Shown: positions 1 through 8,584, counted from the stretch's first letter. The stretch: DNA of 64,000 nt from Gammaproteobacteria bacterium (GCA_018819175.1 JAHJQQ010000043.1:1-64000), one strand, 5' to 3'. The notes: a model not told the origin generated them from the sequence alone. Numbers and translations: made by a program.

Positions 1-142
1 CGTAGGCTTTCGCCTCACCACCAAACTTCTTCGACTGCACCACCGTCAGGGCCGCCGTCAATGTCGTCTTGCCATGGTCAACGTGACCAATCGTCCCAAC
101 ATTCACATGCGGCTTCGTACGTTCAAATTTTCCCTTGGACAT
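1..142 (-). CDS. tuf: Elongation factor Tu, N-terminal part (cut by window edge)
   Basis: EF-Tu delivers aminoacyl-tRNA to the ribosome as a GTP-bound complex in the cytoplasm. The 47 visible residues begin MSKGKFERTKPHVNVGTIGH and contain the complete G1 P-loop GHVDHGKT at about residues 19-26. The start ATG at 142 is preceded by a GGGAG ribosome-binding site about 7 bases upstream. The gene lies downstream of tRNA-Tyr, tRNA-Gly and tRNA-Thr on the same strand, as in the enterobacterial tufB operon, so this is probably a tufB-type copy. The rest of the gene lies outside the window. Identification is secure. Confidence 0.97.
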   Translation of the reverse strand, partial: MSKGKFERTKPHVNVGTIGHVDHGKTTLTAALTVVQSKKFGGEAKAY

Positions 143-278
143 GGATATTCTCCCAAGACCCGAATCAAAATCGTCAGTGTTTAACTACAATAATTACTAA
201 GTTCACAAGCGAGGGATAACCCTTACCGTGCTTAGCACACCCACAACCCCGTACGCGTAAAACTGCCAGATACGCATT

Positions 279-354
279 TGGAGCCCATGACCAGAGTCGA
301 ACTGGTGACCTCACCCTTACCAAGGGTGTGCTCTACCAACTGAGCTACATGGGC
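279..354 (-). tRNA. tRNA-Thr (GGT anticodon)
   Basis: A 76-base cloverleaf read on the minus strand. It starts GCCCATG and ends with the paired acceptor strand and encoded CCA. The anticodon GGT is at 319-321, the T-loop is GTTCGAC, and the D-arm is AGCTCAGTTGGTAGAGC. It lies between tRNA-Gly and tuf and is presumably processed from a shared transcript. Confidence 0.97.
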
Positions 355-494
355 CTTAAACAAGTTCCAAGAGGCAAGAGACAAGATGCAAGAAACCCCC
401 GCCCGCCGGCCGCGCTCGCATCATCTCGACGGAGCCGCAGGTCCAACGTAGTTACTTGCATCTTGCACCTTGCCTCTTGCTATCTCTTTAAAAC

Positions 495-568
<74 letters not shown>

Positions 569-647
569 CTTAAACTTCGTGCGCATAATGCAAAAACCCA
601 CCCCAAGGGCACTGCTGCCCCTGACTGGCGCATACCATCATCAAATC

Positions 648-732
648 TGGTGGAGGGGGGTGGATTCGAACCACCGAAGGCTGAGCCGTCAGATTTACAG
701 TCTGATCCCTTTAGCCGCTCGGGAACCCCTCC
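648..732 (-). tRNA. tRNA-Tyr (GTA anticodon)
   Basis: An 85-base class II tRNA on the minus strand with the acceptor GGAGGGG, an extended variable arm, a GTTCGAATC T-loop and encoded CCA. The anticodon GTA is at 696-698 within the stem CAGAC/ATCTG. It is the first gene of the cluster. The thrU-like tRNA that opens the E. coli operon is not seen upstream. Confidence 0.97.
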
Positions 733-748
733 GCGAACGAAGCGAGGT

Positions 749-777
749 ATTTTGGGTGAGGCACCCCAAGCTGTCAA
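749..777 (-). promoter_or_regulatory. Sigma-70 promoter of the tRNA-tuf operon
   Basis: On the minus strand there is a perfect -35 TTGACA (772-777), a 17-base spacer and a -10 CAAAAT (749-754, 4 of 6 consensus). This places transcription start just upstream of tRNA-Tyr at 732. Position, spacing and the exact -35 box make this a good candidate for the operon promoter. Confidence 0.75.
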
Positions 778-907
778 CAGCGCTAGAAGAAATAAATACA
801 ATGGATTCGCAGCACCCTGACTCACACCGAAAGGTTCTGGTAGCATTCCACCACAATGTGTCTGAATACCTTGCATGACGCTTTACACACTCAGCGGGAA
901 ATTCAAT

Positions 908-936
908 AATTCAATTTAAAAACATGCGGATACAAT
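908..936 (+). promoter_or_regulatory. Possible promoter of ugd
   Basis: A TACAAT hexamer at 931-936 sits about 20 bases before the ugd start in an A/T-rich stretch. The matching -35 region (AATTCA at about 908-913) is weak, so only the -10 box is persuasive. Confidence 0.3.
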
Positions 937-956
937 CTTAAAGGGGCAGTCGAAAC

Positions 957-2294
957 ATGAAGGTCACGATTTACGGTTCGGGGTATGTTGGGCTTGTTAC
1001 AGGCGCCTGCTTGGCGCAAGTCGGTAACGACGTACTGTGTGTGGATATAGATCCGCGCAAGATCGAGATGCTCAATCGTGGCGAGATTCCCATTCATGAG
1101 CCGGGCCTGGACACGATGATCGCCGATAATCGCGAAGCCGGTCGCCTGCGCTTCACACTCGACGCCGCTGAAGGCGTCGCGCATGGCCTGTTCCAATTCA
1201 TTGCGGTTGGCACACCACCCGATGAGGATGGTTCCGCTGACCTTCAGTATGTACTGGCAGTGGCCCGTAGCATCGGCCAGCATTTGCAGGATTATCGGAT
1301 TATCGTCAACAAATCGACAGTGCCTGTTGGTACTGCTGATCGCGTACGCTCTGCCGTACGCGAAACGCTGGTTGCCCGCGGCAGCGCCGTGGAATTCGAC
1401 GTGGTATCCAACCCGGAGTTCTTAAAAGAAGGTGCGGCGATCGATGACTTCATGCGCCCGGATCGCGTCGTGGTCGGTACCGACAACCCACGCACCACTG
1501 AATTGCTGCGCGCCCTATATGCGCCCTTCAACCGCAATCATGATCGCGTTATTGCCATGGATATTCGTTCCGCCGAACTGACCAAATACGCCGCGAACGC
1601 CATGCTGGCGACCAAGATCAGCTTTATGAACGAACTGTCATGCATTGCGGAACGCCTTGGCGCTGATATCGAAAACGTGCGTATCGGCATCGGCTCCGAT
1701 CCACGCATTGGCTACAGCTTCATTTACCCCGGCGCAGGTTACGGCGGCTCCTGTTTCCCCAAGGATGTGCAGGCGCTTGAGCGCACCGCCAATGAAGTCG
1801 GCTATAAGGCTGAATTGCTCAGCGCCGTTGAAGCCGTGAATGCCCGTCAGAAGCGCGTTTTGTTTGAGAAGGTACAAAAACATTTCGGCAACGACCTTAA
1901 GGGGCGCACCTTTGCCCTGTGGGGACTGGCATTCAAACCAAATACCGACGACATGCGCGCTGCCTCCAGTCGCGTATTGATGGAACTACTGTGGGAAGCC
2001 GGCGCACAGGTTCAGGCCTTCGACCCGGTGGCCATGGACGAAACCCGTCGTATATATGGTGAACGCGCGGAACTCACGCTCTGCGATAATCCCCAGGCCG
2101 CGCTGAAAAATGCAGACGCACTGATCGTGATCACCGAATGGACCAGCTTCCGCAGTCCCGACTTTGAACAGATCCGTACAACCTTGAAACAGCCTGTCAT
2201 ATTCGATGGTCGCAACCTGTACGACAAAACTCTGCTGGCCAACCTGGGCATTCAGTATTACGCCATTGGTCGCCCTGTGGCGGCGATCGCATAG
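957..2294 (+). CDS. ugd: UDP-glucose 6-dehydrogenase
   Basis: Oxidises UDP-glucose to UDP-glucuronate with two NAD+, supplying precursor for capsule, exopolysaccharide or lipid A modification in the cytoplasm. The 445 residues match the full family length. The N-terminal Rossmann motif is GSGYVG at residues 7-12, and the catalytic cysteine is C266 in GYGGSCFPKD. The central and C-terminal UDP-binding domains are present, including FALWGLAFKPNTDDMR. The ATG at 957 follows a purine-rich AAGGGG. It diverges from the tRNA operon and appears to be a single gene. No other polysaccharide genes lie beside it. Confidence 0.95.
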   Translation: MKVTIYGSGYVGLVTGACLAQVGNDVLCVDIDPRKIEMLNRGEIPIHEPGLDTMIADNREAGRLRFTLDAAEGVAHGLFQFIAVGTPPDEDGSADLQYVLAVARSIGQHLQDYRIIVNKSTVPVGTADRVRSAVRETLVARGSAVEFDVVSNPEFLKEGAAIDDFMRPDRVVVGTDNPRTTELLRALYAPFNRNHDRVIAMDIRSAELTKYAANAMLATKISFMNELSCIAERLGADIENVRIGIGSDPRIGYSFIYPGAGYGGSCFPKDVQALERTANEVGYKAELLSAVEAVNARQKRVLFEKVQKHFGNDLKGRTFALWGLAFKPNTDDMRAASSRVLMELLWEAGAQVQAFDPVAMDETRRIYGERAELTLCDNPQAALKNADALIVITEWTSFRSPDFEQIRTTLKQPVIFDGRNLYDKTLLANLGIQYYAIGRPVAAIA

Positions 2295-2336
2295 TCGTAC
2301 GGGAAATACCCCACCATCAGCGCCCTTGTAGTTAGT

Positions 2337-2378
2337 CCTGTCTGACCTATACCTCTTATAAGAGATAGGACAGACAGG
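2337..2378. promoter_or_regulatory. Long imperfect hairpin upstream of the 2397 gene
   Basis: CCTGTCTG and its complement CAGACAGG bracket a near-continuous stem that closes on CTCTTAT/ATAAGAG. The 42-base inverted repeat ends 18 bases before the start codon at 2397 and only 7 bases before the AGGAGG. No T-tract follows, so it is less likely to be a plain terminator of ugd than a 5'-leader structure or operator. Confidence 0.5.
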
Positions 2379-2396
2379 TCTTATCAGGAGGTGATG

Positions 2397-2903
2397 ATGT
2401 TACGTCGACTCTATTTCGTGTTACCCAGCATCAATACCACGGCAAACATTCTTGCCGAACTTCAGCAAGCTGGTATCGAGCCACAACACCTTGCCGTGGC
2501 CAGCCGCACACCTGAACAAATCCCCATCCAAGGCATACGCATCCGCGATGCCGTCCATGATCGCGGTGACAAAATTGAACACTGGCTCTGGAATCTGAAT
2601 CTGATGTTGTTCGGCGTAGCAGCACTCGCCTTGATCGTTCAGCTATTGATGCAGGGATTCACCGCTTGGTTGCTGATACCGCTCGCCGTCATGGCGGCAA
2701 CATTCGCAGGCGGCCTGCGCTTTACGCACATTCCCAACACTCATCTGCATGAGTTCGCCGATGCATTGCGTCATGGGGAATTAATATTGATGGTGGATGT
2801 TGAGCCTGGGCGTGTTGCCGCTATTGAAGCATTGGTACATAACCACCATCCGGATGCGGCCGTCGGCGGAATTGGCTGGAGCAGCGACTTGTTGCACGTC
2901 TAG
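2397..2903 (+). CDS. Membrane protein with two central helices, function unknown
   Basis: A 168-residue protein starting at the third of three adjacent possible starts (GTG 2391, ATG 2394, ATG 2397). The 2397 start is best spaced from AGGAGG at 2386-2391. The N-terminal 50 residues look like a small soluble alpha/beta unit with no signal peptide. Two hydrophobic segments follow at about 69-88 and 90-107, then a polar C-terminal half including ELILMVDVEPGRVAAIEALV. This soluble-TM-TM-soluble plan resembles bacterial proteins with general-stress-protein-17M-like domains, but I cannot name a function. The preceding hairpin suggests post-transcriptional or repressor control. Confidence 0.75.
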   Translation: MLRRLYFVLPSINTTANILAELQQAGIEPQHLAVASRTPEQIPIQGIRIRDAVHDRGDKIEHWLWNLNLMLFGVAALALIVQLLMQGFTAWLLIPLAVMAATFAGGLRFTHIPNTHLHEFADALRHGELILMVDVEPGRVAAIEALVHNHHPDAAVGGIGWSSDLLHV

Positions 2904-2930
2904 GTGTTGCAACGCACAGCTACACATGGA

Positions 2931-3404
2931 TCAGACATGGCGGCTGAAATTGGCATAGGCAACCTTGCCACCCAAAAGGTTGCTGAAAGCCTCGCCACTG
3001 ACATGCACCAGCTGCTCATGATCACCCGCGTCGAAATACACCTCGACCTGCTCGGCCAAACTATCATCCACAATGGTATCTATTCCATAGGCTGTCCCAA
3101 TCGGCGGCACCGCGCCCAGCTCACAGTCCGTGAACAGTTGCGACATCTCTGATTCGGTCGCCAGGCCCAGGCGACGATTCATCTGTCGATGCAATTCACC
3201 CAGATCAATGCGATGCGTCGCCGGCAAAACCGCGACGACAAAACCACTCTCATCTTCCAGCAATACCGTCTTAGCGAGCTGATCGCCAGGAATATGCGCG
3301 GCCTGCGCCGCCTCCATGCTGGTCGCTGTGTGTGCGTGATGCAGCAGATCGTAACTGACGTCTTGTGTCTGCAAATATCGGGTTAGGGTTTCCGCCATCG
3401 CCAT
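2931..3404 (-). CDS. YbaK/ProX-type aminoacyl-tRNA deacylase domain protein
   Basis: A 157-residue stand-alone YbaK-like protein. Members of this family hydrolyse mischarged aminoacyl-tRNAs in trans. Visible family features are the early TSMEAAQAAHIPGDQLAKTVLL segment (residues 28-50), with the lysine typical of the family active site at K45, then a GAVPPIG loop in the middle and a C-terminal conserved core. The N-terminal half is similar to the first domain of the fusion protein at 60130-61539, so the genome has at least two paralogues. Which tRNA is edited cannot be told from sequence. A MAMAET start is kept; MAET is equally possible. Confidence 0.85.
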   Translation of the reverse strand: MAMAETLTRYLQTQDVSYDLLHHAHTATSMEAAQAAHIPGDQLAKTVLLEDESGFVVAVLPATHRIDLGELHRQMNRRLGLATESEMSQLFTDCELGAVPPIGTAYGIDTIVDDSLAEQVEVYFDAGDHEQLVHVSGEAFSNLLGGKVAYANFSRHV

Positions 3405-3481
3405 GACACTCTCTCCTCAATAAACTCACAGAGAAGTATAGTTCAGTCACAGGCAACTGCTGGCTGTGGATAGAACATGAG

Positions 3482-4054
3482 TTACAACAATGCGGTCCGA
3501 TAGGATAACCCCGACCCCGACAGGCGCTCTATATCACCGACATGCACAGGAAAATCACCGCCCTGCGCGCGATCTGAAAAATACAGTTTCAGCGTTTCAC
3601 GTATGACCGGAAAGGCCAGCGCCTCCCAAGGCATGTCCTGCTCACTGAACAACGCCACTTCAAGACTCTCTTCACCCGGCGAAAACTCCAGGTCGCACAG
3701 CCTGCCGCGAAACAGCATATAGACCTGATCGATATGCGGCAGATTGAACAGGGTATACAGCGACTCGATCGTCACATTCGCCCGCGCCTCCTCCCGTGTT
3801 TCGCGCTGTGCCGCCTGTTGCGTAGTCTCACCGTTTTCCATAAATCCCGCCGGCAAGGTCCACAACCCATAGCGCGGCTCAATGGCACGTCGGCACAGGA
3901 GTATTTTGTCCTGCCAGATGGGTATACACCCGGCGACTATTTTCGGGTTCTGATAGTGAATCAGCTGACATTGTTCGCAGACATGCCGTGGACGGTTATC
4001 GCCCTCCGGTACACGCAGCACCACCGAGCCACCACAACTGCTGCAATATTTCAT
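3482..4054 (-). CDS. Nudix hydrolase with N-terminal zinc ribbon
   Basis: A 190-residue NUDIX-family pyrophosphohydrolase. An N-terminal zinc ribbon uses C4, C7, C26 and C29. The Nudix box starts at G70 and reads G-x5-E76-x7-R84-E85-T-R-E88-E89, so the metal-binding glutamates are intact. The final glycine of the consensus is replaced by arginine (R91). The ribbon plus Nudix layout is shared with NudC (NADH/NAD-RNA decapping) but the protein is shorter and lacks the NudC N-terminal domain, so the substrate is left open. It stands alone between the YbaK gene and the divergent terC. Confidence 0.88.
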   Translation of the reverse strand: MKYCSSCGGSVVLRVPEGDNRPRHVCEQCQLIHYQNPKIVAGCIPIWQDKILLCRRAIEPRYGLWTLPAGFMENGETTQQAAQRETREEARANVTIESLYTLFNLPHIDQVYMLFRGRLCDLEFSPGEESLEVALFSEQDMPWEALAFPVIRETLKLYFSDRAQGGDFPVHVGDIERLSGSGLSYRTALL

Positions 4055-4197
4055 AGCCTATTTCTCACACTCTGCAGATTACATTGACGATGCTGCCTGT
4101 AGCCACCCACTTCCATAATACGCAAATCTACCCTAGGATTCGCAACGCTGGCACACCGTCAGCCCACTCACGCAAATCGCACAACCGGAGATATGTT

Positions 4198-4941
4198 ATG
4201 GAATGGCTCGCTGATCCGCAGGCCTGGATGGCTCTCGTCACCCTGACTCTGCTGGAAATCGTACTGGGCATCGACAACATCATCTTCATCTCGATCCTCA
4301 CCGGCAAACTCCCGCTGCATCAGCAGCCGCGCGCGCGCAATCTCGGCCTGGGATTCGCCATGATCACGCGATTGATGCTGCTGTTTTCCCTGGTGTGGCT
4401 GACGCGCCTGACGGCCCCGCTGTTCACTATCATGGAAATGGAAATATCAGTACGTGATCTGGTCCTGATCATCGGTGGCGCATTCCTGATTGCCAAGAGC
4501 ACCATGGAGCTGCATAGCAGCCTGGAAGGCGACGAAGGGCAAAAAGGCTCAGCCGCGGCGCATGGCTTCACCTTCATTATCGTACAGATAGCCATCATCG
4601 ATCTGGTGTTCTCACTGGATTCCGTGATCACTGCCGTCGGCATGGCACAGCATATCGAAGTCATGGCATTAGCGATTGTGATTGCCGTGCTGTTCATGAT
4701 GCTGTTCGCCGGCGCTGTGAGTCGTTTCATCGATACCCATCCGACCCTCAAAGTGCTGGCACTGAGCTTCTTGCTGATGGTCGGTCTGGCGCTGATCGCC
4801 GACGGACTGGATTTCCATATACCGAAGGGCTACATCTACGTATCCATGGCATTCTCGATCTTCGTCGAAGCGCTCAATATCCGTCTGCGCCGGCGCCCGA
4901 CCGAACCGGTGCAACTGCGCAAACCCAACCTGGACGGATAA
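4198..4941 (+). CDS. TerC family integral membrane protein
   Basis: A 247-residue TerC-family membrane protein. The family is linked to metal-ion homeostasis, including manganese export, and to tellurite resistance. About seven hydrophobic helices are visible. The conserved first-helix motif LEIVLGIDNIIFISI contains acidic residues in the membrane, and a second motif DLVFSLDSVITAVG occurs near residue 140, both typical of TerC. The start at 4198 is favoured by GGAG at 4187-4190; upstream ATGs would add a non-hydrophobic leader. The next gene begins 8 bases after the stop, so the two are probably co-transcribed. Confidence 0.9.
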   Translation: MEWLADPQAWMALVTLTLLEIVLGIDNIIFISILTGKLPLHQQPRARNLGLGFAMITRLMLLFSLVWLTRLTAPLFTIMEMEISVRDLVLIIGGAFLIAKSTMELHSSLEGDEGQKGSAAAHGFTFIIVQIAIIDLVFSLDSVITAVGMAQHIEVMALAIVIAVLFMMLFAGAVSRFIDTHPTLKVLALSFLLMVGLALIADGLDFHIPKGYIYVSMAFSIFVEALNIRLRRRPTEPVQLRKPNLDG

Positions 4942-4949
4942 CCACGCGC

Positions 4950-5633
4950 ATGCATTGGCTGCTCGTTGCACTTCTGGTGATCGGCGTTCTGTTCGGACCG
5001 CAGCTGTGGGTGCAACGCGTTATGCAACGACACAGCGCACCACGCACGGATTTCCCCGGCACAGGCGCGGAACTGGCTCGGCATCTGCTGAACCGGTTTT
5101 CCTTGCAGCAGGTGGCTGTCGACTCGACCGACAAAGGCGATCATTACGATCCGGCGACACGCGCCGTCCGTCTGAGCGAAGATCATTATCAAAGTCGCTC
5201 GCTGACGGCCATCGTGATCGCCGCGCATGAAGTCGGTCATGCCCTGCAGGATGCCAGTGATTACCCGCCGTTGCGCTGGCGTCACCGGCTGGTTGGTTTT
5301 GCCAACACAGCCCAACAGCTGGGTAACATATTGATCCTCGCCACCCCCATCATCACCGCTATCACCCGCATCCCGAATACCGGTCTGCTGCTGCTCATCG
5401 GCGGCTTCGCCAGTATCGGCACCGCCGCGCTGGTACATCTCATCACGTTACCGGTGGAATGGGATGCCAGCTTCAAACGCGCATTACCTTTGCTGCAAGC
5501 GGGCAATTACCTTCCGGCCGAAGATCTGCCCGCCGCGCGCAGCATCCTGCGCGCGGCGGCCTTCACCTATGTGGCCGGCGCCCTGGCCAGCCTGTTGAAT
5601 CTATGGCGCTGGGCGCGCCTGGTGCGTCGCTAA
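4950..5633 (+). CDS. Membrane-bound zinc metallopeptidase (YugP-like)
   Basis: A 227-residue protein of the YugP/zinc-peptidase-2 family. An N-terminal membrane anchor occupies residues 2-20. The zinc motif H93-E-V-G-H97 lies in a segment IVIAAHEVGHALQDA typical of the family, and further hydrophobic helices follow at about 115-160 and 205-220. The pattern NxHYDPxTRxVRLSEDHY before it is also a family signature. It follows terC by 8 bases and probably shares its mRNA. The physiological substrate of this family is not established. Confidence 0.9.
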   Translation: MHWLLVALLVIGVLFGPQLWVQRVMQRHSAPRTDFPGTGAELARHLLNRFSLQQVAVDSTDKGDHYDPATRAVRLSEDHYQSRSLTAIVIAAHEVGHALQDASDYPPLRWRHRLVGFANTAQQLGNILILATPIITAITRIPNTGLLLLIGGFASIGTAALVHLITLPVEWDASFKRALPLLQAGNYLPAEDLPAARSILRAAAFTYVAGALASLLNLWRWARLVRR

Positions 5634-5713
5634 CGATTCGCCCGATCAACAGCTACACTTTGCAACATGACACCACCACGCACTACCACCGCAAGCACTG
5701 GGAGGAACGCGCC

Positions 5714-6277
5714 ATGATCGGAAAAAAGAACATCGTTTTCGGACTGCTGTTTCTGGTTCTGACGGCTGGCCTCGGGCCTTACATGGTCACTCAGTTATAT
5801 CCGGCGGTCGGCGAAGCCCAGACCGCGAAACAAACGGCCATGAGCAACATTCAGCTGATGGCCAGCAATAATTTCGAACAAGATCTCGAGCCCATGAGCG
5901 CTGAACAGATCGCCCGCGCCAACACCGCTGGGCTGCTCACGCTCAATCAGCAGTTAAATGCCAGAGCGCCTGTCGATGCGATCAAGGGTGGGCCGCACGC
6001 GCACGGCAACCTGGAAGCTTTGCTCAATATCGCCATCGGCGTCGTACTCTGTTTCGTCGCTGTGTCGGTTGCGTTCAAACAGCTGATCAGCTGGCTGTTC
6101 ATTTTGGGCACCTTGCTGCACTCGGGGCTGTTATATCTTGTCACGGTGTTCAGCCTGCCCTGGGCGGGTCAACTGCTTGACCTCGGCATCGGCCCAATCA
6201 TGATTTTACTCGGCCTACTGCTGGCCGGCATTGCCGTAGCGATCGGTTTTCGCGGTGCACTGGTCACGGATGCCTGA
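5714..6277 (+). CDS. Membrane protein of unknown function
   Basis: A 187-residue protein with an N-terminal helix (about 6-28), a periplasmic or cytoplasmic stretch rich in Gln, Asn and Ala (30-95), then three hydrophobic helices (about 100-120, 125-145, 155-178). The ATG at 5714 follows GGGAGGAA by 6 bases, which sets the start. The longer reading frame upstream overlaps the peptidase and is not used. No recognised domain motif; homologues would be expected among conserved hypothetical membrane proteins. It may belong to the terC-peptidase transcript, about 80 bases downstream. Confidence 0.75.
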   Translation: MIGKKNIVFGLLFLVLTAGLGPYMVTQLYPAVGEAQTAKQTAMSNIQLMASNNFEQDLEPMSAEQIARANTAGLLTLNQQLNARAPVDAIKGGPHAHGNLEALLNIAIGVVLCFVAVSVAFKQLISWLFILGTLLHSGLLYLVTVFSLPWAGQLLDLGIGPIMILLGLLLAGIAVAIGFRGALVTDA

Positions 6278-6282
6278 CAAAA

Positions 6283-6393
6283 TGTAGGGCGCATTAGACC
6301 GGAGGTCGTAATGCGCCGGATGTTTCTGACGATCTCGAGACAAGCAGATCTCGAGCACATCCGGCGCAATACGCTAGGCTATTGCGCCCTACA
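6283..6393. repeat. Palindromic repeat, family A, copy 1
   Basis: A 111-base element with roughly 40-base terminal inverted repeats that begin TGTAGGGCGCA and run to GCGCCGGATGT on each side of a short centre. The two arms differ slightly: one reads CATTAGACCGGAGGTCGTAATG, the other CAATAGCCTAGCGTATTG. A second copy with the arms in the opposite order lies at 15159-15265. No coding capacity; looks like a MITE or REP-doublet. Confidence 0.85.
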
Positions 6394-6401
6394 GTTTTTT
6401 T

Positions 6402-7307
6402 TTACAGCTCGTCCACAACCGTCTCACGGCGACGCACCTGCGCCCAGGCGCGGTCACCCCACTGATGAGCTGCCAGACCCGCCAGGATCAATGCAGCACC
6501 CAGCCACAGCCGCACATCGATCACCTCATCGTTCAGCGCATGCCCCAGCCACAATGCCAACACCGGCGTCACCAGAGTGATAAGCGCAATCCGACTCGCC
6601 GCCATACGCTTCAGCACATAATAGAACAGCACGAAACCAACCACTGAACCCATCAGACTCAGATACAGAATCGCGGCACCGGCGCGCGTAGTCAGTGCCA
6701 CCGGCGTCTGGCCATCCAACAACAACCAGGCGATGAGATACAGCGGCGCTGCCACCAGCATACCGCCACCGGCCACCGCCATGGCGGGCACCTCGGCACC
6801 GATGCGCTTCACCCAGACACTGCTGATGGAATGCAACAACACCGACATCAATACACCGACAATGCCGGCGACGGCGATGTGCTGATCGGCGAGACCCTGG
6901 CCGAAGATCACCAGCAATCCACCCAAACCCATCAACATGCCGAGGATACGTGCCGGTGAAAACGCCGGCTCCTGCAACCACAACGCCGCACAGATGCCCG
7001 TCATCATTGGCGTCAACCCGTACAGCACCGAAATCAATCCCGAGGGGATGAATTGCGCGCCCCAATACACGCAGAACATCGCGCCGAAAATGCCCAGGCC
7101 CGCAGCCAGATAGGTGTGCAACGCCGCGCGGTTGCGCGGCAGCGGTACGCTGAAGATCCCCATCAGCGCCAGGCAGAACAGCGCACCCAGCCACATGCGC
7201 GCAGCAACACCAAACAGAAAGCCACCGCCCTCGCTGCTCCACTGAATCGCGAGTGGCGTGGTCGACCAGATCAGTATCACACCCAAAAAAGCCGCCGGCA
7301 TTGACAT
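6402..7307 (-). CDS. EamA-family (DMT) transporter
   Basis: A 301-residue inner-membrane protein of the drug/metabolite transporter superfamily with two tandem EamA domains of about five helices each (approximately 5-135 and 150-285). Characteristic sequences are VILIWSTTPLAIQW in the first helix and SSVWVKR at the start of the second repeat. The start at 7307 is chosen because GAGG lies 8 bases upstream; the longer frame to 7382 runs into a palindromic repeat. Substrate unknown (the family exports amino acids, nucleotides and other metabolites). Single gene. Confidence 0.9.
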   Translation of the reverse strand: MSMPAAFLGVILIWSTTPLAIQWSSEGGGFLFGVAARMWLGALFCLALMGIFSVPLPRNRAALHTYLAAGLGIFGAMFCVYWGAQFIPSGLISVLYGLTPMMTGICAALWLQEPAFSPARILGMLMGLGGLLVIFGQGLADQHIAVAGIVGVLMSVLLHSISSVWVKRIGAEVPAMAVAGGGMLVAAPLYLIAWLLLDGQTPVALTTRAGAAILYLSLMGSVVGFVLFYYVLKRMAASRIALITLVTPVLALWLGHALNDEVIDVRLWLGAALILAGLAAHQWGDRAWAQVRRRETVVDEL

Positions 7308-7375
7308 GGGCAATTCCTCGCGGCGCCACCTTGCGCCATAAGTAATATCATCAAGACTTTCCTGATGAATCTTTG

Positions 7376-7405
7376 CCGTCATTCCGGCGCATGCCGGAAT
7401 GACGG
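7376..7405. repeat. Perfect short palindrome, CCGGCGCATGCCGG type
   Basis: CCGTCATTCCGGCG and its complement form a 30-base perfect palindrome centred on the CATG. The same core motif (GGCGCAGGCCGG) appears inside the element at 59700-59877 and a degenerate copy lies at about 26407-26432, so this is probably one arm of a dispersed repeat. Confidence 0.7.
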
Positions 7406-7420
7406 ATTAACTAGCGTCCC

Positions 7421-7459
7421 AAAAACGAAAAGGCCACGGATCGTTGGGATCAGTGGCCT
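7421..7459 (-). terminator. Rho-independent terminator for the lemA-GIDE operon
   Basis: Read on the minus strand, the stem AGGCCAC/GTGGCCT (7453-7459 with 7431-7437) is followed by TTTCGTTTTT. It lies about 170 bases downstream of the GIDE gene stop; the space between holds no visible gene. Confidence 0.65.
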
Positions 7460-7632
7460 GGGGAATTCCGGAAAATGTTGTTCAACTAACGGTTCAACAT
7501 GACTCCCTCAGGCGCACAGTAATGTGTCGCAGCCAGACGGCGCGGGCGACGGTTTTGCTGATGCACAGTGATGGTGAATTCGTGAACATGGCTTGAGTCT
7601 GCCCGTGCAACCGGGCGAGTGTCAACCCTCAA

Positions 7633-8574
7633 TTAAGCGAAACGAGCAGTGACGAACCAAAGACTGACAGCGACGCCGACACAGGTTGCCAGCAAGGCCA
7701 GCAAGGAACGCCGCCGGTAGCGCCAGGCCAGCTTCCGCTGCGGCACGGCTGACAACAGGAACGGCTGGCGGTCGCTGGGCGAGCGCGCCAGCACATGGCT
7801 GGCCGGTGCATGCGGCCGATGTGAACGCAATCTAATGACTTCCTGTAACGCCGCGTCGCGCGCAGTATCCCATTCGCCAGCGTCGATCAGACCGTCGCGG
7901 TTACGATCGAAACGTGCCAGCAGGCCGGGCTGATCGCCCTTCCAATCGCGCAGCAATGCTGCAACTTCCGTGTGTACATCACCGGGGGCGTTGCGAACGG
8001 TATTGAACCAGCCCAGCGCGTAGACCGATCCCGGCATCAGGCGTTCTTCGGTGTAGCGATAATCGCCACTGCCGAATCGAAACCAGGATTTACCGGCCGG
8101 CGGACCGCTGCGGGGAAACTCGTTATGGCCATACCAGACATCGGTTTCTTCCGCGATGACCTCGGCACCGTCGGGATCGATAATACAGCGCGCAGTCTCA
8201 TCCTCGAGCAGAAACAGCCCGTCGCTGACACCCGATTGCAGGGTCGACCAGCTGCTGCGGCTATGACCACGGTTGTCGTGGTGGGTTTCACGGTGTTCGA
8301 TCTTGTAACGGAACCAGAGACAATGAACCCCGGTCAGTGGACCGACAATCGGCGGACCTTCGAGCAATCGACCGATGCCTTCCAGTTCCACATAACCCTG
8401 GGGAGCGGAACGGATCCGCGCCGTCGGGGTGTCTTCAATGACGCGGGCACGGTGCAGGCTGCGCCAGATGAAATAAAAGGCGGCCGCACTGGCGACAAGC
8501 AGCAACACGAAAATAAACCAGAAACCTTCTGTCGAAAGCCCCTGGACGCGTGCGGCCTGCTCGGGAAACCACAT
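7633..8574 (-). CDS. GIDE-domain membrane protein with an EF-hand
   Basis: A 313-residue protein with transmembrane helices at about 19-38 and 288-306. Between them lies a GIDE-type domain (from about residue 55: YVELEGIGRLLEGPPIVGPL, related to the sensor part of MULAN-like ligases but with no RING). A canonical EF-hand loop D223-R-N-R-D-G-L-I-D231-A-G-E234 follows and should bind Ca2+. It begins 10 bases after the lemA stop, so the pair is co-transcribed, a pairing seen in many bacteria. The function is not established; a membrane-stress role is an inference from LemA/GIDE context. Confidence 0.85.
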   Translation of the reverse strand: MWFPEQAARVQGLSTEGFWFIFVLLLVASAAAFYFIWRSLHRARVIEDTPTARIRSAPQGYVELEGIGRLLEGPPIVGPLTGVHCLWFRYKIEHRETHHDNRGHSRSSWSTLQSGVSDGLFLLEDETARCIIDPDGAEVIAEETDVWYGHNEFPRSGPPAGKSWFRFGSGDYRYTEERLMPGSVYALGWFNTVRNAPGDVHTEVAALLRDWKGDQPGLLARFDRNRDGLIDAGEWDTARDAALQEVIRLRSHRPHAPASHVLARSPSDRQPFLLSAVPQRKLAWRYRRRSLLALLATCVGVAVSLWFVTARFA

Positions 8575-8584
8575 AGTGCTGCGT

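Noticed and set aside
4084..4197. Longer start for the TerC gene
   Set aside because: The extra 38 residues are polar, overlap the Nudix upstream region and the ribosome-binding site points to 4198.
6526..7329. 267-codon minus frame overlapping the EamA gene
   Set aside because: Same strand but shifted frame; the translation is low-complexity, whereas the 6402-7307 frame has clear EamA helices.
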